64,000 nt of DNA from NCBI GenBank assembly GCA_035582835.1, contig JAYKAV010002441.1:19252-83251 (forward strand), given 5' to 3'. The DNA is from Phoebastria nigripes. Its lineage: Eukaryota; Chordata; Aves; Procellariiformes; Diomedeidae. Shown piece after piece: positions 38,701-47,588 of the stretch (its first letter is position 1; every line of letters begins with the position of its first letter). Under the pieces are notes generated by a model. The model saw only the letters and a list, made by a program, of their open reading frames with translations, was not told the origin of the DNA and made no database searches. The translations under genes were made by a program, and so were the position numbers.

Positions 38701-40872
38701 TTTCCTCTATAGTTTGCTCAGTGAGGTTTGAGCTAATTCAGCAGTCTTGTACTCTCAGTGACAGTTTCAATCTTCATTTCTTTTGCTGCAGGTACCCACA
38801 GACGTTGAGAAATGTCAAGACCGAGTAGAGTGTTTCAATGCTGACCTGAAAGCAGATATGGAGAGATGGCAGAACAACAAAAGACAAGACTTTAGGCAGC
38901 TACTCATGGGGATGGCAGATAAAAACATCCAGTACTACGAGAAGGTATGTGGCACTGCTGGAGCATTGGCAGGAATAAAAGTAGTTCATTTTCCTCTGAG
39001 GTGGTGATAATTCTTCAGGAAATTTTCACACTGTCTTGAAGAAAAGAATCTTGGACATCTAAATCGGTTCTCTAGTGCTGTGGAAGCTGCTTTTTGTCAG
39101 CAGCTTAGTGTAATCTATTGAGTTGCTGGTCATGCTCAAGTGATCTGCATGAGACTAGCAGTCTTTTGCAAGGCAGCCCTGTGACAGCATTTCATTCTGG
39201 ATGCTTGTCTGTCTTGCATTCTTGAACTGAACAAACTACTGAGCAGCAGTAGTGGCGATGAGAAAGACCAAAATTGCATGTTCTAGTAATGCTACCAGAC
39301 TAGAAAATCTCTTGATTCTGCCTTTTATGAAGCAAACTACATGGGTTAATGTACATCCATGGATCCATATATAGATTACATCTGGTATGCAAAATTATTC
39401 TGATCTCTGTCCCCTTGTGCATAGTTCTGTCCCTTGTACGCTAGTCCTGGAAATACCTAGTCATACCTCTGCCCTTTTTCAGTTGGTGCATGTGTACCTG
39501 AGATTCAGTGTCAGATTTTTTTTTTAAGTGAAAGGACCTTGACATTTAACTGCATATACTGCCAACCTAGTTTTCCTTCATGTTAGAACAGTGCTGCCCA
39601 ATGCAGTGGTTGATACATTAAACACTACTAGGCTTATGCATGGTAATGAACTTCATCTTCTTGCCTATTGCTTTTTTCCACATCTACTTTACTAACTTCT
39701 TCCTGTGCTAGATTACCTCTCCGTGTAATATTAATATGCACTTCCTTTGCCCCTTCCAATGTCTGTCTTCTCAGTAATTCATAACTAGTCACACAGAACT
39801 TCCTTCACCCTGGTCTCTTCTTTCTTCTGAGACTGCTATGGAGGGAGGTATTAAAGACTCCACTGAACATGCAGTGTCTCTGCAATTGACAGTTAAATCT
39901 GTACATCTTAGTTTTGCTCTTAGCTGCAGCAAGGAAGCTTTTTGGTAGGAAAGCATCTAATCGCTTCAGGATACACAACTAGAAATACTCTGTTCACCTG
40001 CAGTACAATCAGCAAGATTAGAAGGAAGATGCTTGACAACAGTGACTTGTGGTTATAAGAGCTAGTGATGAGTTTGCCCATTCCCAGTGTTTAATAATAT
40101 GTATTCCACGGTCTGTATTTGTCCAGTTTGACTTCTGGGCTGTACATGGCTGAAAGACAGTAATGATACACAGCGCAAGGACTGGAGTGAGTATACGTGT
40201 CTGGGGAAATGACTCCAAAGCCTGGAGTGACTTTCTAATAACCCAGAAGCTAGACTCCACTTTTATTTTACTATACCAGGTACTACCAGTTCATCATGCA
40301 GTGGAGTCAAGTCCCAGAGGTGTACTGGAGTACACTGTGTCTCTGAACCACCTTCCCTAAATGCATGGGTTTTTCAAATAAGTTTTCTGGAGGTAGTCTA
40401 TAATAGCTGCCATTGTGTCCAAATCAGTCCTCTACAACAGTCACACCACAAAGATGTGAATTTCTGCTAGAAAAAGTTTGTCTGCCTAGCTGAAAGCTGT
40501 GGTGTTCTTCAGTTTAGAAGAATCTGGCTTGATATTTGGAAATCCTGGGTATTCTGATGATTTTTAATGGCTTGGGCCAGCTGATGACTTTGGAATGTTT
40601 TAATTTGTTTTCTTTGTTTGGAAACTGCAGCTATTCTTTCTGAACACCTTCTTGCTGTTTGAGATTCTGTTTTTTTTTCCCCCCTTCTGTAATAATCTAT
40701 AAAGACCCAGCTAGCCTTTCTTGAACTTACATTCTGTTGGTCTGGAAGGTTGGTCAAAAGTTACAAGAACTGATGTACAATCCATTTTTTAAATCTTTAT
40801 TTCTTTCTTCAGTGCCTTACAGCGTGGGAGTCAATTATACCACTATTGCAAGACAAGCCAGAGACCAAATAA
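14595..40872 (+). CDS. SNX30: SNX30, sorting nexin 30 (exons 2-9, partial at the 5' end)
   Basis: Eight exons join in one frame into 384 residues with a stop at 40870-40872. The protein follows vertebrate SNX30 along its whole length. Human SNX30 has 437 residues, so about 53 N-terminal residues (exon 1) are missing here and should lie left of position 1. The order is a short serine-rich leader, a PX domain (about residues 36-152 of this fragment) and a BAR-type helical domain (about 155-384). The PX domain shows the phosphoinositide-binding RRYQDF motif (about 78-83), the PPLPEK loop across the exon 3/4 junction and the RRKALDKFL segment. Known for the family: SNX30 forms heterodimers with SNX4 on PI3P-positive early and recycling endosomes and acts in tubular recycling and autophagy-related trafficking; the yeast relatives are Atg20/Snx41. 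All seven introns in the window are GT-AG. SNX7 is the closest paralogue, but the leader and C-terminus fit SNX30 and the neighbour SLC46A2 supports it. Confidence 0.96.
14784..21075 (+). other. SNX30 intron 2
   Basis: A 6.3-kb intron without coding signal. A strong pyrimidine tract ending in ttatttcag at 19159-19180 resembles an acceptor but has no good exon after it. A 22-bp perfect palindrome is at 19501-19522. Confidence 0.85.
19501..19522. repeat. 22-bp perfect palindrome
   Basis: Each half (atgttagtcca) is the exact reverse complement of the other, with no spacer. It lies in SNX30 intron 2 and matches no repeat family I know. Confidence 0.85.
21076..21186 (+). CDS. SNX30: SNX30 exon 3: PX domain core
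   Basis: The exon is 111 bp, 37 codons, between cttttccag and the donor gtaggt. It holds the RRRYQDF motif, whose arginine and aromatic residue contact the 3-phosphate of PI3P in PX domains. I end it after HLIP because the next exon continues PLPEKF, restoring the family's PPLPEK loop. Reading on to the alternative gtagt four bases downstream would add a non-homologous residue and shift the frame. Confidence 0.95.
21268..21339. repeat. Tandem duplication of ~36 bp
   Basis: Two adjacent copies start with tagatttaaata and share ttctcttctag near their ends; they differ at a handful of positions. The event is old enough to have diverged. Its start lies 82 bp after the exon 3 donor. Confidence 0.8.
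23342..23365. repeat. Short inverted repeat
   Basis: attattcat and atgaataat are exact reverse complements around the 6-base spacer gactta. It is AT-rich and could be chance. Confidence 0.7.
24853..25011 (+). CDS. SNX30: SNX30 exon 4: end of the PX domain
   Basis: The exon is 159 bp, 53 codons, from PLPEKFVV to NVFLTAK, after ctctgacag and before gtaagc. It contains the second conserved basic stretch of PX domains ([14 protein letters not shown]) and closes the lipid-binding domain. Both boundaries are in phase 0. Confidence 0.96.
25012..27371 (+). other. SNX30 intron 4
   Basis: A 2.4-kb intron that ends in a very long T-rich tract with TGG interruptions before the exon 5 acceptor. I see no gene or named repeat. 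Confidence 0.85.
27372..27567 (+). CDS. SNX30: SNX30 exon 5: start of the BAR region
   Basis: The exon is 196 bp, 65 codons plus one base, from DLNAYKKQ to IIKEQL. The acceptor follows an unusually long T-rich/TG tract (27318-27361) ending in ttcctag; the donor is ctgg|gtaagg. The split codon is completed by AA of exon 6 to give glutamate, so the protein reads KEQLEYLVEL where human has an EEIEYLVEL-like sequence. It covers the linker and first helix of the membrane-curving BAR domain. Confidence 0.95.
27568..28218 (+). other. SNX30 intron 5
   Basis: The shortest SNX30 intron seen here, 651 bp, with an A10 run at 27950-27959. Nothing else is recognisable. Confidence 0.9.
28219..28418 (+). 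CDS. SNX30: SNX30 exon 6: BAR helices
   Basis: The exon is 200 bp: two bases finishing the split glutamate codon, then 66 codons from YLVELREYG to YILYSESMK. The acceptor is ctcttgcag and the donor gaag|gtaaag. The helical stretch with GVSACIGNC and [11 protein letters not shown] is nearly identical to mammalian SNX30. Confidence 0.95.
29858..30110. repeat. Long inverted repeat (86-bp arms, 81-bp spacer)
   Basis: The left arm (29858-29943) begins aagctaaaaagcaagggttt and ends gcagcattaaagac. The right arm (30025-30110) is its reverse complement with a single difference, an A/G at 29889 versus the paired base. The spacer 29944-30024 shows no symmetry. The arms encode nothing recognisable and carry no terminal repeat or obvious target-site duplication. 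In the SNX30 pre-mRNA they would pair into an 86-bp stem. Confidence 0.92.
31152..31193. repeat. 17-bp tandem repeat, about 2.5 copies
   Basis: Two identical units gtgcggtaccacatttt (31152-31168 and 31169-31185) are followed by a partial third, ttgcggta. The identity points to a recent slippage or duplication event. Confidence 0.9.
33816..33902 (+). CDS. SNX30: SNX30 exon 7: charged coiled-coil segment
   Basis: The exon is 87 bp, 29 codons, from [10 protein letters not shown] to KKEDRPK, too short to stand out as an open frame but matching the family exactly in position. The acceptor is cttgcctatag. The donor is aaag|gttagc, which departs from the gtaagt consensus. The residues form a highly charged helix of the BAR domain, involved in dimer packing in the family. 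Confidence 0.94.
33903..38791 (+). other. SNX30 intron 7
   Basis: A 4.9-kb intron with a 17-bp tandem duplication (36150-36183), a T/G-rich tract (36961-37018) and a possible cryptic exon after it (37043-37068). An A17 run lies at 35414-35430. Confidence 0.85.
36150..36183. repeat. 17-bp exact tandem duplication
   Basis: The unit aaaaaagtggacatgct occurs twice back to back with no differences, suggesting a young event in intron 7. Confidence 0.9.
38792..38944 (+). CDS. SNX30: SNX30 exon 8: BAR domain helix 3
   Basis: The exon is 153 bp, 51 codons, from [10 protein letters not shown] to NIQYYEK, flanked by ttgctgcag and gtatgt. It includes the conserved [14 protein letters not shown] segment. 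Reading through the donor would add 23 unrelated residues before a stop, so an intron-retained transcript would lose only the last 19 residues; I see nothing that favours such a form. Confidence 0.95.
38945..40812 (+). other. SNX30 intron 8
   Basis: A 1.9-kb intron between exon 8 and the terminal exon. Nothing recognisable inside. Confidence 0.9.
40813..40872 (+). CDS. SNX30: SNX30 exon 9: C-terminus and stop
   Basis: The exon's coding part is 60 bp: 19 codons and TAA. It follows ttctttcttcag and encodes [19 protein letters not shown], against [19 protein letters not shown] in human. The stop position is therefore conserved. Confidence 0.95.
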   Translation, partial: CLTAWESIIPLLQDKPETK

Positions 40873-41195
40873 GAAGTACCTTCATGGACAGTCTAGCACT
40901 TCTATGCTCAGTACCACTATACATACTGGAACTGTATGAAGGACTCCTTTTGTCAAGTTAACTGAAATGCCAGCTGCACTTAAGCTGGAACAGACACTCT
41001 GAAAACTATTTGAATTTTTTCCTCACTTTCTGTGTTTAAACTGGGGTGTGTTTCATCTTTTTGAGTTATCTTGAATGGTTCCTTCTTTATCCTATGGAGT
41101 GATTGGGGGTTCATAGTCAAAGTGCACGGGGATCTTGATAAAACTTACCTCTCTAGTCTGGAAGGAACTGATGAGTGGAACACTAAAAAGATGAA

Positions 41196-41201
41196 AATAA
41201 A
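41196..41201 (+). terminator. SNX30: Proximal polyadenylation signal of SNX30
   Basis: AATAAA lies 324 bp after the stop codon, with a downstream T/GT-rich element (about 41238-41256) at a normal distance. It is a good candidate for a short-UTR isoform. Confidence 0.5.
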
Positions 41202-42468
41202 ACTCTACTGCAAGGTGCCAAATGACATCTTTATTACCATTCTGTTTTGTTTGCTAAAAAAAAAAAAAAGAAAAAAAAATTATTCTGATGATACAGTACT
41301 CCCTAACCAATCCTTATCCCTTTTTTTGGATGGACAGGGAAAGGCTGGAAATGAATATTTTCTGTTTTGCTACCGCCCATATGCTCCCTCTGGATAAAAA
41401 GGTTTCTGGAGACTTTTCTGTGTGGGAGTTGGGCTGGTCCTAGACAGAACATACCAACACCACCTGCAGATAGCCTGTGATGCAAGCATGAACTGTGGTT
41501 TTTGTGAGTGTGGCATGCTGTTGGTTCATACTGAGTATCTTTGTTTACCTTGGTGATTATGAAGTAATGTCAGTTGGCTGAAGTGTACTTGTGACTGACT
41601 TGGGGATCAAAATCAGCCTAGCTGTGGGATTGAGTTGAACAGCAGCCTTTCAAGGCTTATGGGAATGGTGGAAGCACATTATGAGTCTTCAGTGTATTTT
41701 TTCTAAAGCTAGCTCTGGAAGTTGCATGGTAGAATTCTCTTGGTCCATGCTTTAAACTTTTTCTTTTCTGAACTAGAGCCACTTTGGGCTTGGTCACTTA
41801 AGGTGCCTGCTGTAGTAAAGGTAGAACTCTGCTTTCTCCCCCCATGTTTTTTTTGCAGCAGCCAAAAGCCAAAAAGTGTCAAATGCTTGCTTACACCAAG
41901 CATCATTGTGTGTGAAACTTGCCTTAAACAGGTTGGTGGGGGTAGATGGGTACCCTATTCGGTACACATAGTGTTCATACCTATCTCTACTGAACCACAC
42001 GGCAAGTCTTTTAAGACTACTTTTGGTACAGATCTATTTTTCTTAGTAGTTTTTATTGGCCTTTAGAAATGTAACTGCTTCTGTAAGTCCCTTTTTTTCC
42101 CTTTCTCTTGCAGTCCAACCTCAAGTAAATGCCTGCTTGGTGTTAATGGCCTTAGGAATGCTGCTGTGATTCCCAGGGTCCCAGAGTCTTGGTTTAACAG
42201 CATGCAGATAAATCCTTTTTAACCATCCTAAGTGAGGGGATTTGGGGCTAATATCAGTGTAATATTGGATTTGGGGGAATAAATAACTCTGAGCGCTTAC
42301 TGCTAAACTTGAGTGATTACTTGATCTCCGNCAACAGTCTTGTGAAGAATCTGGCAGTAACTGAGTATGTGTTCTCCTGTGGTGATCTACCAGGTACCAG
42401 TCTGGTTTGGACTTTATCCCTTCATAAACACCAAGTATACCTGAAGCCCCCCCTACTCAGAAGGGTAG

Positions 42469-42484
42469 CCCCCCCCCCCCCCCC
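42469..42484. repeat. C16 homopolymer in the SNX30 3' UTR
   Basis: An uninterrupted run of 16 C (G on the minus strand), with a C7 run 16 bp upstream. Its exact length is unreliable in any assembly. Confidence 0.85.
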
Positions 42485-45400
42485 AACTGTCAAAATGAGT
42501 TATTGCAGCAATGTGGTAGCTGTCAGACTAATGAGATGATGCTATCTGGGTGCAAAAGTCAAGTTTAAGACATTTTAAGAGATCTTCCTTTTTGACTCAG
42601 CCTCCATTGACAGCTCTGTGGTACTAAACAAACTATGCTTTTTGGTTTAAGCTCACAGTTTATCAATATACACTTAACTTGGTGTAAACAAGAACTCTGC
42701 TTTAAGTTGCTGTTAGGTCCAGAATGACAAACTACCTTGTTGTGCAAGGGAAGTGCTTAAGGGGATCACCTTGAAGCAGTAACCAAGTGTTTTCCTTACT
42801 CTTTCCCTTCTAAAATAAGCACTTTGCATAACATTTAACAGTCTGACCTTCAGGGTTACAGTCCCCCTTATTTCCCACAAACAGGGATCAACATGCTTTT
42901 TTGAGCTGGTTCCTGTGTGGGAAATGGAATTTTGTAGTTGACTCTGCAACATCACTGGGAGTCAAGCAAAATGTAATTTGAACTAATATTTGGACAGTCT
43001 TCCCTTCACCTTATTAAAAAATGGTGCAAGATGAGTAGAAAGGATGGTGTTTTTTTTCCTACAGGTGAGTAGGTTTTGTCTGATGCCTTACAACACTGAG
43101 GTCCTGTTCGCTCTTAGTTTTATGTCAAACTGAAGTGGGTGTTGTTTCTGGGGAATTTAGCAATTGACATCACAGCTGTTCATGAGAAGCATAATGGACA
43201 GTGGGGAGTACCAAGTGAAGTTCAAATCAACATGTAACTGTAAAGGCTGGAGCTGTTGAAGATCAGCTTAAATTTTCTTTGATGCCACTGATTCTGCAGC
43301 GTAGTTTTTAAACTAGTCCTCAACCAAAGCATTGTTTGATTTCAGATAAATCCCTTTCTGGCTAAGCTGTTGAAAGACAGGCACGCTTTGCACTTCTCTG
43401 TTGGAGTATGTGGCTCTGTAGCACCTGCAAGTTGATTTGGAGGAGAGGTTGGAACATGCACCTCAGGCTGTGGCTACTAATAGGATTTCTAATATGATGT
43501 GGAAAACCAAAACCTCTTAAGCCGCTCCAAGGGAAGTAAAATTTAAAATTCAAAAGAGGAGTCCTCTGCAAGAATTGCTGCAGTGTAAGAAGGGTGTGTA
43601 GTGGTGGGTCTCTCAGCTCCTATGGGCTATGGAGGAGTCTATAAAGAGCTGTTGTAAGTCACGAGGTAACTGGGAGAGGCTGTGAGGTGTGGGGAGGATC
43701 TTGACTGTGAGGTTTGGGGCAGCAGTGGCCAATGGGAGAACTACAAAATAGCAGGAAACTCCTGTAAGATGTAAAGTGACACTTGTAAAGAGTGCACTTA
43801 GTTAACTGCTGTTAGTGGGAGGTTGAGATCTGAACTGTTAGTGAAACTCTGACATGTTATCCTGTAATCCTTACAGGATAGGAGTCTCTCCTTTGGATGG
43901 CCCACACCTTAAGTGTGAAAAGTAAAAGGTGTTGGTAAAGGGAAGCAGGACTAGTGCAGGAGCTTCATCTTTGAGTAACTTCTTGAGTGTTCAGTCACTT
44001 AAGGTCACCCTCTGCACATGCACTAAAATGACGTCAAAAGTAGTTGCACCCTTTCTATAAACCTATGTAACATGTGGGTCCTTCAACAGTCCTTAAATTA
44101 GCCCAGTTTTCCTTGTAATCCATAGCTGGACCAAGTTCCCTCTCAGAGGATGCATAATTCACTGCTGTCCTGGTTACTTCTGTGTAATTTCTGGGATGTT
44201 TGTTTCTTCTCTTAACTGGCACCAGCACAATAAAACAAGCACTGAGATCTTGTTTTCATGCTCGGTAATGAAGTGTGCATTGTTTGTATGTATCCTTACC
44301 AGGTTCTGACTCTTGCAATAAACATAGATGTTGAAACATCATGGCTTTTTCAGGTATCCATTGAAAAATGAAAAGATAATAGGTGTAGCCCTAAAGACAC
44401 AAACCCTTCTCATGTGAGTTGTATCAAAGAATAAACTATGGATTCTTCACTGAAGTCTGCTTGGATTTTTGTCACACTGACACTTGTGCTAAGGATAGAG
44501 TAGTAGGGTAAGTGGTAGAAAAACATCTGCAAAGCATGAGTGGCAGAGACAGTCCTGCGAAGGTACTGTGAGGTAGCCTTGCAGCAGTGGCTCTGCATAG
44601 CCTGTTCGTGATGCATATTGCTTCAGGTGTTGGTCCTGCAGATGCCAAGGTACAAAAGAATTCCCTCCCAGCCCACCAGGGACTGTTCAGTGTTTTAGCA
44701 GGAGCCATGCTTTTGTTAAAACTTGCACAATTTAACTGAGTATGATTAATGTTGCAGACTGTTTAAAATCCTGGTGCTGATAACCACTAAGCAAAATTGC
44801 ATAGACTAAACTAGCTCATTGGATGTTCAGCCTTCTTAAATTCTGAAGGTAGAACAGTCTTTCCCCTCGTATATTAACTTTTACTACAACAACCAATAAA
44901 TAGGGAAAATGGGGTCTTTTTTTAAGGTAGGGAACTTGCTACTACTTGCCAGAAATTTTTTTTTTTTTTTTTTTTGTAAAGTAAAACTGGGGATCACAGG
45001 AATAAACTTGCCTTCTGGCAGTGTGAATGTTGCATTTTAAACTTTTTGAGAGTGCTGTTTAACCAATTTTACGGAATACAATGGCAATGCTTAATTCTAT
45101 GCTTAGCACTTTGGAGTCTGGCCGGGGTATCTGACTTGTACAAGTACACAGTAATGAGCTGGGCTAGTTTTAAGGTTGCATGGCTAAGGCACAGTACTTG
45201 TGCAGAAAATAATGCACTTTCCAAAAAGGCATAAGTAGATCACCCTTATGTAAGTGGCACGCTAAAACGTTAAAGGCTAGTCGCTGTTCTAGACTGCTTT
45301 GAAGGCCTCGGTTCTCTATGCTTTGAAGCTAGACCATTTCCTTAACTCTGCTGGTGGCATATGTATCTGTACCTTCAGATCAAGCAGCAGGGTTGGGGCC

Positions 45401-46074
45401 AGTGCCACATTGCAATCTGCCTCCCTGTGCAGTGGGAGAGGGGCAGTCTTACAATAGCAAACAGCCAAAGGGCTTTTGTCTTTAGTGTATGAAAACAAAG
45501 CAGCACTGTCCTTGTTCTCTTTTCCTCTGTACCTGCATCCCTCTGTCCCTCCTTACGGTTTGGAGACTTGGGCCGTGCAGGTGAAGGCAAGCTGGCTGTG
45601 AGGCAAGCTGGTTGTTGAAGGTGTCAGTACTGGGGATGAAAACGGTGCTGGCTCATTGCCCAGACTCTTCCGCTTTCAACCTCTGTAGACCCACTCACCG
45701 GAACTCGAGTCACTGTTCATACCATTAAAAACCAAAATGAAAGCTGCNAAAAGACTTGTCTCTGTGTGAATTAGTTAGTAAACGATGTAAAAATGGGAAG
45801 GAGGCTTTTGTTTCCTGCACTCGACCAAATCTGGCAACTGTGCTCTTGTTCAGACTCGCAGGCTATGAAATGTTGTCTTGCCTTCTGGTGCTGGCATGTT
45901 TCTATACCCTTTCATATATCTCTGTATAAATATACTTTGTGCATTGTTTACTATGGAACTAGTATTGATGGAGAAAAACACTTTGAGGTAAAACTGTTTG
46001 TAATTCTCTATTAGTGTGTACATTTTTTTAAAATGCACCGTTTGTTTACCTCAATTAATTTAATGGAATGGACC

Positions 46075-46089
46075 AATAAATGTATTAAA
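46075..46089 (+). terminator. SNX30: Distal polyadenylation signals of SNX30
   Basis: AATAAA and an overlapping-window ATTAAA sit three bases apart at the end of an AT-rich block, followed by GT-rich sequence from 46118 on. This is the last plus-strand AATAAA before the SLC46A2 3' end, so it probably ends the long transcript. Confidence 0.5.
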
Positions 46090-46100
46090 AGATGATTCCT

Positions 46101-46899
46101 TTACCTAGAATATAAAGTTTCATTTGTTGCAGCCTTTGTCATTGAAATGATGTGTGCGCTTGTTTTGCTGGACAGCTCGCTATCTTACTGCAGAAATACC
46201 CTTCCCTTAAAATCTTGTTCCACTGCTGATTTAACTAAAAGTTATCTGTCTGTTGCTGTAGTACATCTGGTATTACTTGAGAGTGAAGCCTGGAGCTGAG
46301 GAAAGGTTCTGCAAGAGCGTGTTTGGGGGGGGAACAGGGGTGGCAGCAACTTCCTCAGAATAAGGGGTTGCATAGTGAGTAATCAGCTTCTGCTTGCTGC
46401 ATCCCTGGCTCAAACTGAAGCTGCCTGATTTGCCTCCAGATTATTTTGGTTACTGAAGGGCTTTTACTTGCCTTTATTTAGTCCAGGAGCTTGGAAGCCA
46501 CTTAATCCTTGTTAATGCAATTAGCATGTAAGTAGACACATAATTTAAGCCCTGATCCCTCTGGGGCATGCCAGTCTTTTGAGTCATGTTTGGATTTAGC
46601 AGACAGCACCTCGTGCCAGTTGCTATATGGCATTAGGTTCCTTTCGGTGGGGGTTTCAACCCAGCATAAAGCTGGGGTAACAAAGTGACTATTACCTGCC
46701 ATCAGTGTCCCTACACCTCCGTAAAGCCTGTAGGAGTAGTGTGCTGCACTTACCTGTTCTTAACCTGTTACAAGAGTAGTACATCCTCGTGGTGTGAGTT
46801 GAAATGCCGGTATTGGCTTTTGAGTCATAGGTGTCCTCTCATGACCTCTGTTAAAGCACTGTCAGGGGACAGTGGGACAATCTCCCAGAAGTCAGGGGT
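46101..46899. other. Convergent intergenic gap SNX30/SLC46A2
   Basis: About 0.8 kb between the likely 3' ends of the two genes. No gene or RNA is recognised; a minus-strand AATAAA at 46479-46474 could extend SLC46A2 into it. Confidence 0.6.
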
Positions 46900-47530
46900 G
46901 TGAACATCTGTTCAGGAGTGTTTTATTGTAGGGATTACTAAAAGTGTCTTAATCTTACATATTTTTTTATGGTGGTATTTCTGTACATTGATCAGCTGGG
47001 CTGACACATCTTCTGTACCACTCGCAGAGCAGGTGTGTCCTGCTGACAACCGTGTGCATGCAGCACGTGGCTTGTGGACCCCTGCTTCATCAGCCAAAGT
47101 CACAGAACTGCCCTGAGGTTTCTGAATGAACAGACAAGAAGGAACCAATGGAAAACTGATCCTCTGCTTTCCCCTTCCACATTGAATGACATGTCTAGAA
47201 ACGCCCTTTTCATTTCTACCCTGTTCTTGTCACTCTGTGCTATCGCTGATCAGCCTAGAAGGAAAGCAAAATGCTCTGAAGACTGCTGGTGTGCAATAGC
47301 CAATGCACATGCTCTGCAAGATGATGTACTGCAGCAATAACAAGGCAAACTGATTTGTCCTGGGGGAGCTCGGTGGCTGAGAGACCGTGGCATGCTGTGA
47401 AGTGGAAATATAAATGAGATGCTTCCTGTAATGATGATAGCTGTGGGGACTAATGCTTGGCAAACCTTCCACTTCGGTAGCTCAGAGAGTTGAGAAAGAC
47501 CAGAAGATGCTTTAGCTGGTACAGCCCCTG
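46900..47530 (-). other. SLC46A2: SLC46A2 3' untranslated region (probable)
   Basis: Minus-strand sequence after the stop runs to the first minus-strand AATAAA, at 46927-46922, giving a UTR of about 0.6 kb. A second minus-strand AATAAA at 46479-46474 would give a longer one that comes within 400 bp of the SNX30 end. Confidence 0.45.
46922..46927 (-). terminator. SLC46A2: Polyadenylation signal of SLC46A2
   Basis: AATAAA on the minus strand (TTTATT on plus) is about 600 bp after the stop codon. The downstream element is only moderately GT-rich, so use is uncertain. Confidence 0.4.
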
Positions 47531-47588
47531 TCACTTGGTCAGAATCTGAAGGGAGCCAGTGGTCGAACGTTGTTTGATGGCCACAATG
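47531..47588 (-). CDS. SLC46A2: SLC46A2 exon 4: cytoplasmic tail and stop
   Basis: The coding part is only 58 bp. After ctctttacag it finishes serine, then reads IVAIKQRSTTGSLQILTK and TGA. Human has SIVAYKQ followed by 12 other residues, so the helix end is conserved and the tail has diverged. The phase and the acceptor leave little doubt despite the short length. Confidence 0.9.

Larger units (their letters stand above)
40873..46100 (+). other. SNX30: SNX30 3' untranslated region (probable extent)
   Basis: After the stop there is no further coding exon. AATAAA signals occur at 41196, 44229, 44317, 45001 and 46075, with an ATTAAA at 46084. The first is followed about 40 bases later by a T/GT-rich stretch, so a short 3' UTR of ~350 bp is plausible. 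The last lies in an AT-rich block (45900-46120) followed by GT-rich sequence, which fits a distal end near 46100. The region also holds A-rich tracts at 41258-41280, a T20-like run at 44956-44975 and a C16 run at 42469-42484. The true end needs transcript data. Confidence 0.55.

Noticed and set aside
38792..39006. Alternative SNX30 C-terminus by reading through the exon 8 donor
   Set aside because: The donor gtatgt is good, exon 9 is present and conserved, and the read-through residues have no counterpart.
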